NCBI GenBank assembly: GCA_009777575.1
Contig: WRLO01000003.1
Location: forward strand, 1-64,000
Direction of reading: 5' to 3'
Source: Candidatus Cloacimonadota bacterium
GTDB taxonomy: Bacteria; Cloacimonadota; Cloacimonadia; Cloacimonadales; WRIO01
DNA length: 64,000 nt
Positions 37,260 through 46,337 of this stretch are shown in pieces. Every line of letters begins with the position of its first letter. The first letter of the stretch is position 1. The translations under genes and the position numbers were made by a program. The notes under the pieces were generated by a model, which worked only from the letters and a program-made list of their open reading frames with translations, ran no database searches and was not told the origin of the DNA.

Positions 37260-38351
37260 ATGAGTAAACAAAAACTGTTTTATGTGTTGATTTTGAGCTT
37301 ATTGCTTATTTCAACAGAGGTGTTCGGACTGGATATGTCTGTAGCAGATTCGTTATTGAGCCATAACAACATTGACTATGTCCGAGCTGGACAAGCTGCA
37401 TTCAGAGAAGGCGATTATGAAGAGGCTATTGAGCAATTCTTCAATTATTGGCAAACACAAAGAGACGATTACAATGCTCTTTTACAAATTGCAATAGCTT
37501 ATAGTCAACTGAACAACCCAGAACTAGCTGGTAGGTTTCTTCAAGAAGCTCAAAAAAGAACCATAATCCAGTTTAGTAGAGAGATTACTGAAAGGCATTT
37601 TGAAACTGTATATGAAAATGAAATTTTTCAGAATTATCTGCATGAGGTTTATGAAACAATTGATGAACAAGAAAAGCAAAGAGGCTTTATTTCATATATA
37701 GAAACACCTACAAAAATGAGATATAGAACCATACTTCCTGAAAATTTTGACCCTGAAAAAGAGTATCCTGTTATGATTTATATGCACGGATATGGTGGTA
37801 ATCCTCATAATATCTTTTATGTGTCTGATTTATTGATAGAAAACGATTTTATCTTTGTTTTACCTTATGCACCTTACCCTTTTGAAATATCGTCTCGAGA
37901 GTTTACGAGCCTAAGCTGGGGGATATTTGACTATGATGAGGGTGAATTTAATGACAGTCATAGCGGTATGCTGACTAGAAACTACATCCTAAAACTAAAT
38001 TATGAACTCAGGCAGAATTACAATGTGAAATCACTCTTTTTATCTGGCTTTTCTCAAGGTGGTTTTAATACTCTCGGTATTGGATTGACAAATCAAGAAA
38101 TGTTTGAAGGTCTGATATGCTTTGGTGGTGCTTTGTTTTTGGATGATGAGGATTTTATCGACAATGGAAACATCCCTGTCCTGATAGTGCACGGTGAAAG
38201 TGATATGGCAGTCAGATATGAAAGTGGGGTAGAAGCCTTTGAAAGACTCAAAAATAGAGGATATGATGTAGAGCTATACTCTTTTGACGGTGCTCATGTA
38301 ATGAATCATGAGATTGTAACGAAAGCGATTGAGTGGATGAAGAGTAGGTAG
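37260..38351 (+). CDS. Secreted alpha/beta-hydrolase (esterase) with TPR-like N-terminus, paralog 1
   Basis: A 363-residue protein with a signal peptide (QKLFYVLILSLLLISTEVFG). Residues about 35-100 have a TPR-like helical repeat (GQAAFREGDYEEAIEQFFNY). The hydrolase part has the oxyanion region MIYMHGYGGNPHN, nucleophile elbow GFSQGG (Ser265), LIVHGESDMAV (acid) and DGAHVMNHE (His), as in PHB-depolymerase/phospholipase-carboxylesterase-like enzymes. It is closely paralogous to 41570-42661, which has the same length and the serine at the same position. An AAGGAG site and a TTGACA promoter precede it. Substrate unknown. Confidence 0.87.
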   Translation: MSKQKLFYVLILSLLLISTEVFGLDMSVADSLLSHNNIDYVRAGQAAFREGDYEEAIEQFFNYWQTQRDDYNALLQIAIAYSQLNNPELAGRFLQEAQKRTIIQFSREITERHFETVYENEIFQNYLHEVYETIDEQEKQRGFISYIETPTKMRYRTILPENFDPEKEYPVMIYMHGYGGNPHNIFYVSDLLIENDFIFVLPYAPYPFEISSREFTSLSWGIFDYDEGEFNDSHSGMLTRNYILKLNYELRQNYNVKSLFLSGFSQGGFNTLGIGLTNQEMFEGLICFGGALFLDDEDFIDNGNIPVLIVHGESDMAVRYESGVEAFERLKNRGYDVELYSFDGAHVMNHEIVTKAIEWMKSR

Positions 38352-38384
38352 GACTGATTTAAAGATTATGAGAAAAGATATTAT

Positions 38385-39971
38385 ATGACAGAAACTAGCT
38401 TATTATCAATCAAACAAGCCAGTGAATGGGCATCAAAGCATCTGGGAAAAAATGTTACCACATCAAATATTTCTTATTTAATCCAATATGGCATCATCAA
38501 GAAGATAGGTGAAAACGGGTTTACACGGATAGATTTGAAAGAGTTGAAGCATTATTATCAATCCTACAAAGGTTCAAGAGAATCAACCTATAAAAATAAT
38601 CTCGGAGAAGACTTGAATTGGAAACTATCCTTTGAGCAATATAAAGAGGCAGAGACGACAAAGCATGTTCATAGACTACATCCTTATAAAGGAAAGTTCA
38701 TCCCTCAGCTTGTAGAGTATTTTTTGGGCGACCATATTGACAATTTTAAAAAAGAAGTATTTTTTAGGAGAGGTGATATTGTACTTGACCCCTTTTCTGG
38801 TAGTGGAACGACGATGGTGCAAGCCTCAGAGCTGGGTATTCATGCTATAGGAGTTGATGTTTCCGCATTTAATACTTTGATTGGGAATTGTAAGGTTTCG
38901 CGGTATGACTTTGCTGATATTCAAAAAGAAATCAATAGAATCACTATAAACCTTGAAATTATGATAAAGAACTCCAAAATCAATGATTTTGAAGAAAAGC
39001 TGGTAAAAGAGCTATATATCTATAATAATAAATATTTCCCCGTTCCAGACTTCAAGTATCGACTACGAAGAGGTGAAATAGTTGAAAATGAATATGGAGC
39101 TGAAAAGGAAATAGGGTTTTTGCCTATCTATGAAGACTTGGTCAAAAAACATGAAATTGGGCTACTTCTGAGCGATAAAAATACTTTTTTGGATAAATGG
39201 TATACCCCACAAATTCGAGCTGAAATTGACCTTGTTTTTGAGCAAATAAAAGAGATAGAAAATGTGAGAACAAAAAAAATCATAGCTGTCATTTTAAGCA
39301 GAACTATCCGTAGCTGTCGGGCAACAACCCATGCCGACTTAGCGACACTAATAGAGCCTGTTACAACCATTTATTATTGTAGCAAGCATGGTAAAATATG
39401 TAAACCACTCTTTTCTATCCATAAATGGTGGAAAACTTATGCAAAAGACACTATTAATAGACTAAAACAATTTGATAGACTCAGGACAGACACTTTCCAA
39501 TTATGTTTGACAGGGGATAGTCGTAACATTGATATTTTTGAGGAAATAAAAAAGAAGCAAAATGATTTTGGAGCAACTCTTGAAAAACAAAAAATCAAAG
39601 GTATTTTTTCCTCACCACCTTATGTAGGCTTGATTGACTACCATGAGCAACATGCTTATGCTTATGATTTATTTGGATTTGAGCGGAGAGACGACTTGGA
39701 AATTGGTCCGCTCTTTAAAGGGTAAACAAAAGATGCTCAAACAAGCTATATTAAAGGCATTTCTGAAGTTTTGAACAATTGTAAAAGATTTTTGACAGAT
39801 GACTTCGATGTGTTCCTCGTAGCAAATGATAAATACAATATGTATCCCAAAATCGCTGAAAATGCTGGGATGGTGATAGTGAACCAATTCAAAAGACCTG
39901 TCTTGAATAGAACAGAAAAAGATAAAAGAGCTTATGCAGAGACGATTTTTCATTTAAAAGGAGGGAGATAA
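38385..39971 (+). pseudogene. DNA methyltransferase of the RM cassette, interrupted by an in-frame stop
   Basis: The first open part (38385-39725) has an N-terminal winged-helix-like region (SIKQASEWASKHLGKNVTTS), motif I DPFSGSGTTMVQASELG and, late in the chain, the catalytic SSPPYVGLIDYHEQHAYAYD. This order (motif I before motif IV) is one known permutation. After ...EIGPLFKG comes TAA (39723-39725), and the same frame then continues TKDAQTSYIKGISEVLNN to the true end at 39971 (VANDKYNMYP, FKRPVLNRTEKDK). Relatives as I recall them have a residue such as Gln there, so CAA to TAA is the simplest explanation. The product of the first part would lack its last 82 residues. It may be inactive, or made by readthrough. 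Confidence 0.78.
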
Positions 39972-40801
39972 TGCCTATCCCCCTTATAAAACTCGGAGAT
40001 TGTCTCGACATCCTAAAAGAGTTTCCAGACAATCATATAGACTTGATTTTTACATCACCGCCTTATGCAGATAGACGAAAGACCACTTATGGAGGTGTAT
40101 CTCCAGACAAATATGTCGAGTGGTTTTTGCCTATCAGCATGGAGCTACTCCGAGTTTTAAAACCTGACGGGACATTTATTTTGAACATCAGGGAAAAAGC
40201 CGAAAATGGTGAACTCTCTACTTATGTCTTGGAATTGGTTTTAGCATTGCGAAAACAGGGTTGGCTCTGGACAGAAGAGTTTATCTGGCATAAGAAAAAC
40301 TCTTATCCTGGAAAATGGCCTAATCGTTTTAGGAATGCTTGGGAAAGACTTTTACAATTTAACAAGAATAAACATTTTAATATGTATCAAGATGAGGTAA
40401 AAATTCCTATTGGTAATTGGGCAACAGGTCGTCTAAAAAATCTAAGCGAGACTGATAAAATCAGAGATAATGCAAAAAATGGAAGTGGATTTGGGAAAAA
40501 CATCTCAAATTGGGTTGGAAAAGAGAGTGTTTATCCAGACAATGTGCTTTATCTGTCAACAGAATGCAGCAATAAAAACCACAGCGCAGCCTTTCCTGAT
40601 GCTTTGCCAGAGTGGTTTATAAGACTATTTACAAAAGAAGGTGATACCGTGCTTGACCCTTTTATGGGCAGTGGGACAACCGTTTTTGTAGCTAATAAGA
40701 TGAATAGAAATGCTATTGGCATAGAAATAAAACCCGAATATTTTGAGATGGTAAAAATGGGAATGGAAAAACCAAATCAAATAATATTTAATTGGAGTTA
40801 A
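39971..40801 (+). CDS. DNA methyltransferase (beta class) of the RM cassette
   Basis: A 276-residue site-specific methyltransferase. LIKLGDCLDILKEFPDNHID leads into catalytic TSPPYADRRKTTYGG (motif IV, SPPY, N4-cytosine or N6-adenine type), and motif I DPFMGSGTTVFVANKMNR comes at the end, so it is of the beta class. Its start overlaps the previous gene's stop by one base (TAATG), showing translational coupling. It is followed after 4 bp by the endonuclease gene. Two methyltransferases suggest an asymmetric recognition site with one enzyme per strand; this is inference. Confidence 0.9.
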   Translation: MPIPLIKLGDCLDILKEFPDNHIDLIFTSPPYADRRKTTYGGVSPDKYVEWFLPISMELLRVLKPDGTFILNIREKAENGELSTYVLELVLALRKQGWLWTEEFIWHKKNSYPGKWPNRFRNAWERLLQFNKNKHFNMYQDEVKIPIGNWATGRLKNLSETDKIRDNAKNGSGFGKNISNWVGKESVYPDNVLYLSTECSNKNHSAAFPDALPEWFIRLFTKEGDTVLDPFMGSGTTVFVANKMNRNAIGIEIKPEYFEMVKMGMEKPNQIIFNWS

Positions 40802-40805
40802 ATAC

Positions 40806-41546
40806 ATGAGAGAACTAAAGATGAGTGATGTCATAAAATATGTAGAAGATAACATAGTATTATTTCACGAAAAAAAGCTGAAGAGCTTAGATAAACTAAA
40901 ATTGTCTGATGTTTTGAAAAGGAAAAATCCTTACTTATTTAAGGCTAAGAACACTGAAACTACAGAACAGATTGTAAGAGGCATATTGGATGCTCATATC
41001 TCATCAAATGAAGAGACTATTTTTGGGGACTGGCTTGAGAATTTAGCTATTTTCATTAATAACAATGTGTATGGTGGTTGGAAATCAGGGATTCCCAATA
41101 TTGACCTTGAAATTGATTATAACAACATTCGATACATCGTAACAATAAAATCCAGTAAAAATTGGGGAAATAGCAGTCAGATAAAAAAACTAAAAACTGA
41201 TTTTAAAACTGCAAAAAAAACACTAAGGACAAGTAATTCAAATCTTATTATCGTTGCAGTTAATGGATGTTGCTACGGAATAGATAACAAGCCAGATAAA
41301 GGAGATTATTTTAAATATTGTGGTCAAAGGTTTTGGTCTTTTATATCTGGAAAAGAAAATCTGTATTTAGATATCATAGAACCACTTGGACACCTAGCAA
41401 AAGAAAGAAATGATGATTTTCAGGACTCTTATGTAAAGGTTATTAATCTCTTTACAAAACAATTTTCTAATGATTTTTGTAATGAGAAAGGTGAAATAGA
41501 CTGGATTAAACTAGTGAGATATAATTCTGAAAAGAATGATAAATAA
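40806..41546 (+). CDS. PmeII-like type II restriction endonuclease
   Basis: A 246-residue protein starting MRELKMSDVIKYVEDNIVLF. The segment GIPNIDLEIDYNNIRYIVTI followed by KSSKNWGNSSQIKKLKTDFK has a D...(D/E)xK-like arrangement (IDLEID... TIKSS) fitting a PD-(D/E)xK nuclease core. IIVAVNGCCYG and the overall pattern match what I recall of the PmeII endonuclease family. It directly follows two methyltransferase genes, completing a type II cassette. The recognition sequence cannot be told. If the first methyltransferase is dead, this gene's activity should be constrained. Confidence 0.78.
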   Translation: MRELKMSDVIKYVEDNIVLFHEKKLKSLDKLKLSDVLKRKNPYLFKAKNTETTEQIVRGILDAHISSNEETIFGDWLENLAIFINNNVYGGWKSGIPNIDLEIDYNNIRYIVTIKSSKNWGNSSQIKKLKTDFKTAKKTLRTSNSNLIIVAVNGCCYGIDNKPDKGDYFKYCGQRFWSFISGKENLYLDIIEPLGHLAKERNDDFQDSYVKVINLFTKQFSNDFCNEKGEIDWIKLVRYNSEKNDK

Positions 41547-41569
41547 AAAATAAATTCCACGGAGGAAAC

Positions 41570-42661
41570 ATGAGTAGAAAAAAACTCTTTTTAATGTTGA
41601 TTTTAGGTCTATTTCTAATATCAACGAATGTAATCTCAATCGAGATAGAAACTGCAGAAAGACTCTTGAATGAAGACAATCAGGATATTTTGCAACGAGG
41701 GTATGCGGCTTATAGTGAAGAAAACTTTGCAAAGGCATTGGAATATTTCTTTGATTATTGGCAGACGCAGAGAGATGATTACAATGCTTTGTATTTTATG
41801 GCATTGTGTTATAACCAGCTTAACAATCCAGAACTAGCTGGCAGATTTTTTTTGGAAGCGAAGAAAAGAACCAGAACTCAGTTTAGTAAAGAAAACTCTG
41901 AGAGAAATTTTTCAAATGTCTGGGAAGAAGAGGCTTTTCAGGTTTATCGAGATGAAGTTTTCGAGATTATAGACAGCCGAGAACGAGAACGCGGCTTTAT
42001 GTCATACCACGAAATCACCTCAAAAATCAGGTATAGAACTATACTGCCTGATGATTTTGACCCTGAAAAAGAGTATCCTGTGATGATTTTTTTGCATGGT
42101 CATGGTGGAAGTCCTTTAAATAGCTCGACACTTTCAGAAGCATTTAGAGAAAATGATATTATTTTTATCATGCCTCAAGCTCCATATCCATGGGAAATAA
42201 CAATCAGAAGGACTACAAATTTTAGCTGGATGATTGTTGATTTTGACGAAGGTGATTACAATGACAGCCATAGTATAGTCCTGACTCAGAACTATATCAC
42301 AAGCTTAAATCACAGCCTCAGAGAGCAATACAATGTCTCATCATTTTATTTGAGTGGCTTTTCTCAAGGTGGCTATCAAACACTGAGTATCGGACTACAA
42401 AATCAAGATATTTTTGATGCTTTGATTTGTTTTGGTGGTGGATTGGCTCTCCCAGAGTTTTTAATCCCCGAAAATGGAGAAATACCTGTTTTGATAGTTC
42501 ATGGCGAAAGTGATATGGTAGTCACTTTTGAGACAGGTGTTGATGCTTATGAGAGGTTGAAAGCTATGGGGTATAATATCGAGCTGTTTCCTTTTGATGG
42601 TGCTCATGAAATGAGTCATGAGATTATTGAGAAAGCTATTGAGTGGATGATGTTTAGATAG
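41570..42661 (+). CDS. Secreted alpha/beta-hydrolase (esterase) with TPR-like N-terminus, paralog 2
   Basis: A 363-residue paralog of 37260-38351, alike in every part: signal peptide (KKLFLMLILGLFLISTNVIS), TPR-like region (GYAAYSEENFAKALEYFFDY), MIFLHGHGGSPLN, nucleophile elbow GFSQGG with Ser265, LIVHGESDMVV and DGAHEMSHE. A GGAGGA site precedes the ATG. It begins 23 bp after the restriction endonuclease gene. The tandem pair probably arose by duplication, with the restriction-modification cassette later placed between the copies. Confidence 0.87.
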   Translation: MSRKKLFLMLILGLFLISTNVISIEIETAERLLNEDNQDILQRGYAAYSEENFAKALEYFFDYWQTQRDDYNALYFMALCYNQLNNPELAGRFFLEAKKRTRTQFSKENSERNFSNVWEEEAFQVYRDEVFEIIDSRERERGFMSYHEITSKIRYRTILPDDFDPEKEYPVMIFLHGHGGSPLNSSTLSEAFRENDIIFIMPQAPYPWEITIRRTTNFSWMIVDFDEGDYNDSHSIVLTQNYITSLNHSLREQYNVSSFYLSGFSQGGYQTLSIGLQNQDIFDALICFGGGLALPEFLIPENGEIPVLIVHGESDMVVTFETGVDAYERLKAMGYNIELFPFDGAHEMSHEIIEKAIEWMMFR

Positions 42662-42734
42662 TAAATCAAAACTTGAAACAAAATCAAAAAAATATAGTTA
42701 AATTTATAAAAACAACTATACAGAGGTATAAATT

Positions 42735-45575
42735 ATGAAACACAAGAAAATTTATCTATGGTTAGTAACCTTATTTTGCATTTTTAGTCTATGTGCAAAC
42801 CAGCTCCAACTAGACTCAAGGTTACCTATCGATGAAAATGTAACGATAGGGCATTTAGAAAACGGATTAACTTATTATATCCGTCAAAACTCAACACCAT
42901 TAAACTTTGCTGAACTAAGACTTGTTCTCAGTGTAGGCTCTTCTATGGAAGATGATGACCAGCGTGGAATGGCTCATTTTGTAGAGCATTCTGCTTTCAA
43001 TGGTACAGAATCCTTTCCGGGCGATTCGCTACGAACATATCAAAGCTCAATAGGACTTGGTCTTGGTGGAGGTGGACTAAATGCTATGACCTCAATAGAA
43101 TTTACAAGCTATGTTTTACCTAGTAGAACAGACAACAAAGAAGAACTCGATACAGCATTTCTTGTTCTCAGTGAATGGGCATCAAAGGTCACTCTCGACC
43201 ATGAAGCCATAGATAGAGAACGTCTCATCGTTATGGAAGAATGGAGAATGAGTCAAAGCGGTAGGGGACGAATGATGGACAAACGAAATGAAGTTCTTTA
43301 TGCAGGTTCTTTATATGCTCAACGGATGCCCATTGGGACAGCCGAAGTCATAGAAAACATACCTTATCAAAGGATAAAGGATTTTTATAATGATTGGTAT
43401 CGTCCTGATTTAATGGCTGTGATAGCTGTCGGTGATTTTGAGATAGAAGAGATAAGGACACTTATTTATAAACATTTCAACGATATTCCAACTCGTGAAA
43501 ACCCTAGAGAAAAGCATGAAATACTCATCCCCTTTCATGAAGAGACATTGATTGCTATCGGAAATGACCCCGAAGTGACTGATGTAAATTTTGAAATTAT
43601 GTATAAACTACCTAGACTTGATATAGAAACTATGGCAGATTATAGAGATAATTTGATTTTGAGACTGATAAATACGATGATGAACAATAGATTTACAGAG
43701 ATTTCTAGAAATCCTGATTCACCTATTACTGAAGCGTGGTCTTATGGGGGACAAAATTTATCTAATATCAGATCAAATTTTGTAGCAGCAGATTTAGATG
43801 AAGACCAAATTATTGAAGGCATTATCACTATAATTACCGAAATAGAAAGAGTAAAACAACATGCTTTTTACCAGTCTGAACTTAATAGAGCAAAGGATAT
43901 GCTCACAGTCGGTTTTGAAAGAGCTTATCTTGGTAGAGAGACAATCCAATCAAGAGCTTTGATATGGAGATACCAAGGTCATTTTCTCTATAATTCTCCT
44001 GCTCTGAGTGAACAATTTGAACATGAAATAGCAAATATCATACTTGATTCTATCACATTAGAAGATATCGCGAACAGTTTAATTCGTTCAGAAAACACAG
44101 AATTATCTAGTTCCATTTTCGCAGACCAAAACCGCTCCGTTCTTTTATTTGCTCCGGAAAGCGTCAAAGACCAGATGCCTACAGAAGAATATATCCTTTC
44201 TTTATTTGAAACTATAGCAAATACGGAGTTAGAACTTTATCCTGAAATGGTTCTTGAAGAAGAACTTATGGCATCAATACCTAGAAGCATCAGAATCAGA
44301 AGACCAAAATACAATAGACAGCTTGATATGTGGACATGGACACTTAGAAATGGAGCAAGAGTTCATCTAAAACAAACCGATTTTAGAAATAATGAGATAT
44401 TATTCAGAGCCACTCGAACTGGTGGAAATTTACTGATAGACGATGAATTATTTTTATCTGCGTTGTATTCAGAACATATCATGGCAGAATCTGGCATTGG
44501 TCCTTTCAATAGAAACATGCTCGAAAGATATTTATCAGGAAAAGATTTGAGTTTTAATGTTTCTATCGGTAACTGGGTAGAAAATATCAATGGTAGAAGC
44601 TCTATCAATGACTTAGAAACAGGAATGAAACTTTTATGGTTGCAATTCAATGAGTTGAGATATGACGAAGATGCCTTTGAAACATGGAGAAGAAAAGGGG
44701 AGTTGACAATCAGAAATGAATTAAATGATCCTCAGATGGCACATTCAGCAAAAACTATAAATGTTTTATTCAATGACCACCCTCGTTCAAGAGGTATTTT
44801 TATGACTCATGACGACTTGATGTCTATCGACCACAAAACTGCCTTCGATTTTTATCAAAGTAGGTTTGATTCTGCCAATGGTTTTGATTTTATTTTTGTA
44901 GGTGATATAAACAAAGATGATTTACATAGATACATTGCTGCTTATATAGCTACTTTACCAAGTCAAAGAGTTGATACTCGAATCATTGACAGAAATTTAA
45001 GATTCAATCAGACTTCTACCATTGAAAATATCTATCTCGGTAGTCAACAAAGCATTGTTAGACTTGCGTTTTCTAGCGATTTTACACAAAGTTTCGAAGA
45101 AAACCAGAAATACCGTGCTACCGTCGGATTACTATCTCTACTCTTACACGAATATGTTCGAGAACAGATAGGTGGAGTTTATTATATCACAGCAATACCT
45201 TTTGTGACTACAAAACCACATTCAGAGCTATCTACAAATATCCATCTCTTTTGTGACCCTGAAAGAGTTGAAGAAATCATTGAAGAAATCCTTAATGTAA
45301 TCGCCACAATGAAAAATAACACCTTTGAAGATAGATATCTTGAATCTTACAAAGAAACAACTAGACAAAGAAGAATAAATGACAGCAGAACAAATAATTT
45401 CTGGCTTACAAATATAAATGATATGTTTTTGGAAGGTTATTCTCCAGAGCAAATTCTAGGAGCACAAAAACTGATTGATAATCTAACCAGAGAGGATATA
45501 GCTGAAATTGCAAATAAATACATCGATTTTGATAAGCAGCTGAGGATTATTCTTTTTCCAGAGATACATGAATAA
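42735..45575 (+). CDS. M16-family (pitrilysin-like) zinc peptidase, exported
   Basis: A 946-residue inverzincin. A signal peptide (IYLWLVTLFCIFSLCANQLQ) precedes the first M16 domain, whose active site is HFVEH (His81, Glu84, His85), with the downstream glutamate in RLIVMEEWRMS as third ligand. A typical YNDWYRPDLMAVIAVGDFE segment follows, and a second, non-catalytic M16 domain covers about residues 530-930. It probably acts in the periplasm on peptides. The cleft between domains limits substrates to short chains in known relatives. Its neighbours give no specific hint. Confidence 0.92.
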   Translation: MKHKKIYLWLVTLFCIFSLCANQLQLDSRLPIDENVTIGHLENGLTYYIRQNSTPLNFAELRLVLSVGSSMEDDDQRGMAHFVEHSAFNGTESFPGDSLRTYQSSIGLGLGGGGLNAMTSIEFTSYVLPSRTDNKEELDTAFLVLSEWASKVTLDHEAIDRERLIVMEEWRMSQSGRGRMMDKRNEVLYAGSLYAQRMPIGTAEVIENIPYQRIKDFYNDWYRPDLMAVIAVGDFEIEEIRTLIYKHFNDIPTRENPREKHEILIPFHEETLIAIGNDPEVTDVNFEIMYKLPRLDIETMADYRDNLILRLINTMMNNRFTEISRNPDSPITEAWSYGGQNLSNIRSNFVAADLDEDQIIEGIITIITEIERVKQHAFYQSELNRAKDMLTVGFERAYLGRETIQSRALIWRYQGHFLYNSPALSEQFEHEIANIILDSITLEDIANSLIRSENTELSSSIFADQNRSVLLFAPESVKDQMPTEEYILSLFETIANTELELYPEMVLEEELMASIPRSIRIRRPKYNRQLDMWTWTLRNGARVHLKQTDFRNNEILFRATRTGGNLLIDDELFLSALYSEHIMAESGIGPFNRNMLERYLSGKDLSFNVSIGNWVENINGRSSINDLETGMKLLWLQFNELRYDEDAFETWRRKGELTIRNELNDPQMAHSAKTINVLFNDHPRSRGIFMTHDDLMSIDHKTAFDFYQSRFDSANGFDFIFVGDINKDDLHRYIAAYIATLPSQRVDTRIIDRNLRFNQTSTIENIYLGSQQSIVRLAFSSDFTQSFEENQKYRATVGLLSLLLHEYVREQIGGVYYITAIPFVTTKPHSELSTNIHLFCDPERVEEIIEEILNVIATMKNNTFEDRYLESYKETTRQRRINDSRTNNFWLTNINDMFLEGYSPEQILGAQKLIDNLTREDIAEIANKYIDFDKQLRIILFPEIHE

Positions 45576-45617
45576 AATACATTTCTTAACTCTATCTAAT
45601 CAATAAAGGAGAACAAC

Positions 45618-46223
45618 TTGACAGATACTCTATTGTTTACTTATTTATTTTTTCCTATTATCATCGTCATAGCACGAATTGCTGATGTTTCTTTAGGAAC
45701 CTTGAGAATAATTCTTTTATCAAAAGGATATAAAGGATTGGCTCCTATCATAGGCTTTTTTGAAGTCTTTATTTGGATTTTGGTTGCAAAAAGGATTATC
45801 ACTGATGTACCAGATACTTTTACATTGTCTAGTATCATTGCATATACCGCTTATGCTTTAGGTTATGCACTTGGAACATATATTGGAATTGCAATGGATA
45901 AAAGACTTTCTCTTGGTAAAGTCTTGGTTAGAGTAATACTATCTAAAGAAAACGTCAATCTTGAAACTATACTGAGAGAAAATAAATTCGGACTAACTGC
46001 CGTTGATGCAAGAGGAAAAGACGGGCAGGTTAAAATTCTATTTGTGGTTATAAACAGAACAGAACTAGACCTTGCAATCGATTTGATAAATACTCACAAT
46101 CCAGGAGCTTTTTTCACTATTGAAAGCGTTCAAACAGTAAATGCAGGATATTTCTCAAAATTTGCAGACAATGATGCAGCAAGGTTCAGTAAGATGTTTT
46201 TACCTACTAGGAAGAGTAAATGA
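45618..46223 (+). CDS. DUF5698/DUF2179 (UPF0316) membrane protein
   Basis: A 201-residue protein with three predicted membrane segments in the first half (YLFFPIIIVIARIADVSLG; GFFEVFIWILVAKRI; IIAYTAYALGYALGTYIGIA) and a soluble C-terminal DUF2179 domain (RENKFGLTAVDARGKDGQVK; FTIESVQTVNAG). This matches the UPF0316 family, of unknown function. The start is TTG; AAAGGAGA seven bases upstream supports it, and no ATG start fits the family N-terminus. A hairpin terminator follows at 46233-46261. Confidence 0.87.
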   Translation: MTDTLLFTYLFFPIIIVIARIADVSLGTLRIILLSKGYKGLAPIIGFFEVFIWILVAKRIITDVPDTFTLSSIIAYTAYALGYALGTYIGIAMDKRLSLGKVLVRVILSKENVNLETILRENKFGLTAVDARGKDGQVKILFVVINRTELDLAIDLINTHNPGAFFTIESVQTVNAGYFSKFADNDAARFSKMFLPTRKSK

Positions 46224-46232
46224 CATATTTAG

Positions 46233-46261
46233 ACACAGAGATATAAAAATCTGTGTTTTTT
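46233..46261 (+). terminator. Rho-independent terminator
   Basis: ACACAGA (46233-46239), a ten-base loop, TCTGTGT (46250-46256) and a run of T through 46261. It lies ten bases after the UPF0316 gene and before the guaA promoter. Confidence 0.75.
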
Positions 46262-46280
46262 CCTGATTATCGAAAAATAA

Positions 46281-46310
46281 TTGACAAAAAAGCTCTTTTA
46301 AATAAATTTG
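46281..46310 (+). promoter_or_regulatory. Putative guaA promoter (FCB/Bacteroidota-like)
   Basis: TTGACA (46281-46286), 16 bases, then TAAATTTG (46303-46310), a full match to the TAnnTTTG box of Bacteroidota primary promoters. The gene starts at 46338. Being directly after a terminator strengthens the call. Confidence 0.6.
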
Positions 46311-46337
46311 TCTAATCTTTGATTAAGGAACTAAAAA

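Noticed and set aside
46224-46337. Purine riboswitch before guaA
   Set aside because: The 5' leader after the proposed promoter is about 25 bases, too short for a purine aptamer, and the only hairpin is the upstream terminator.
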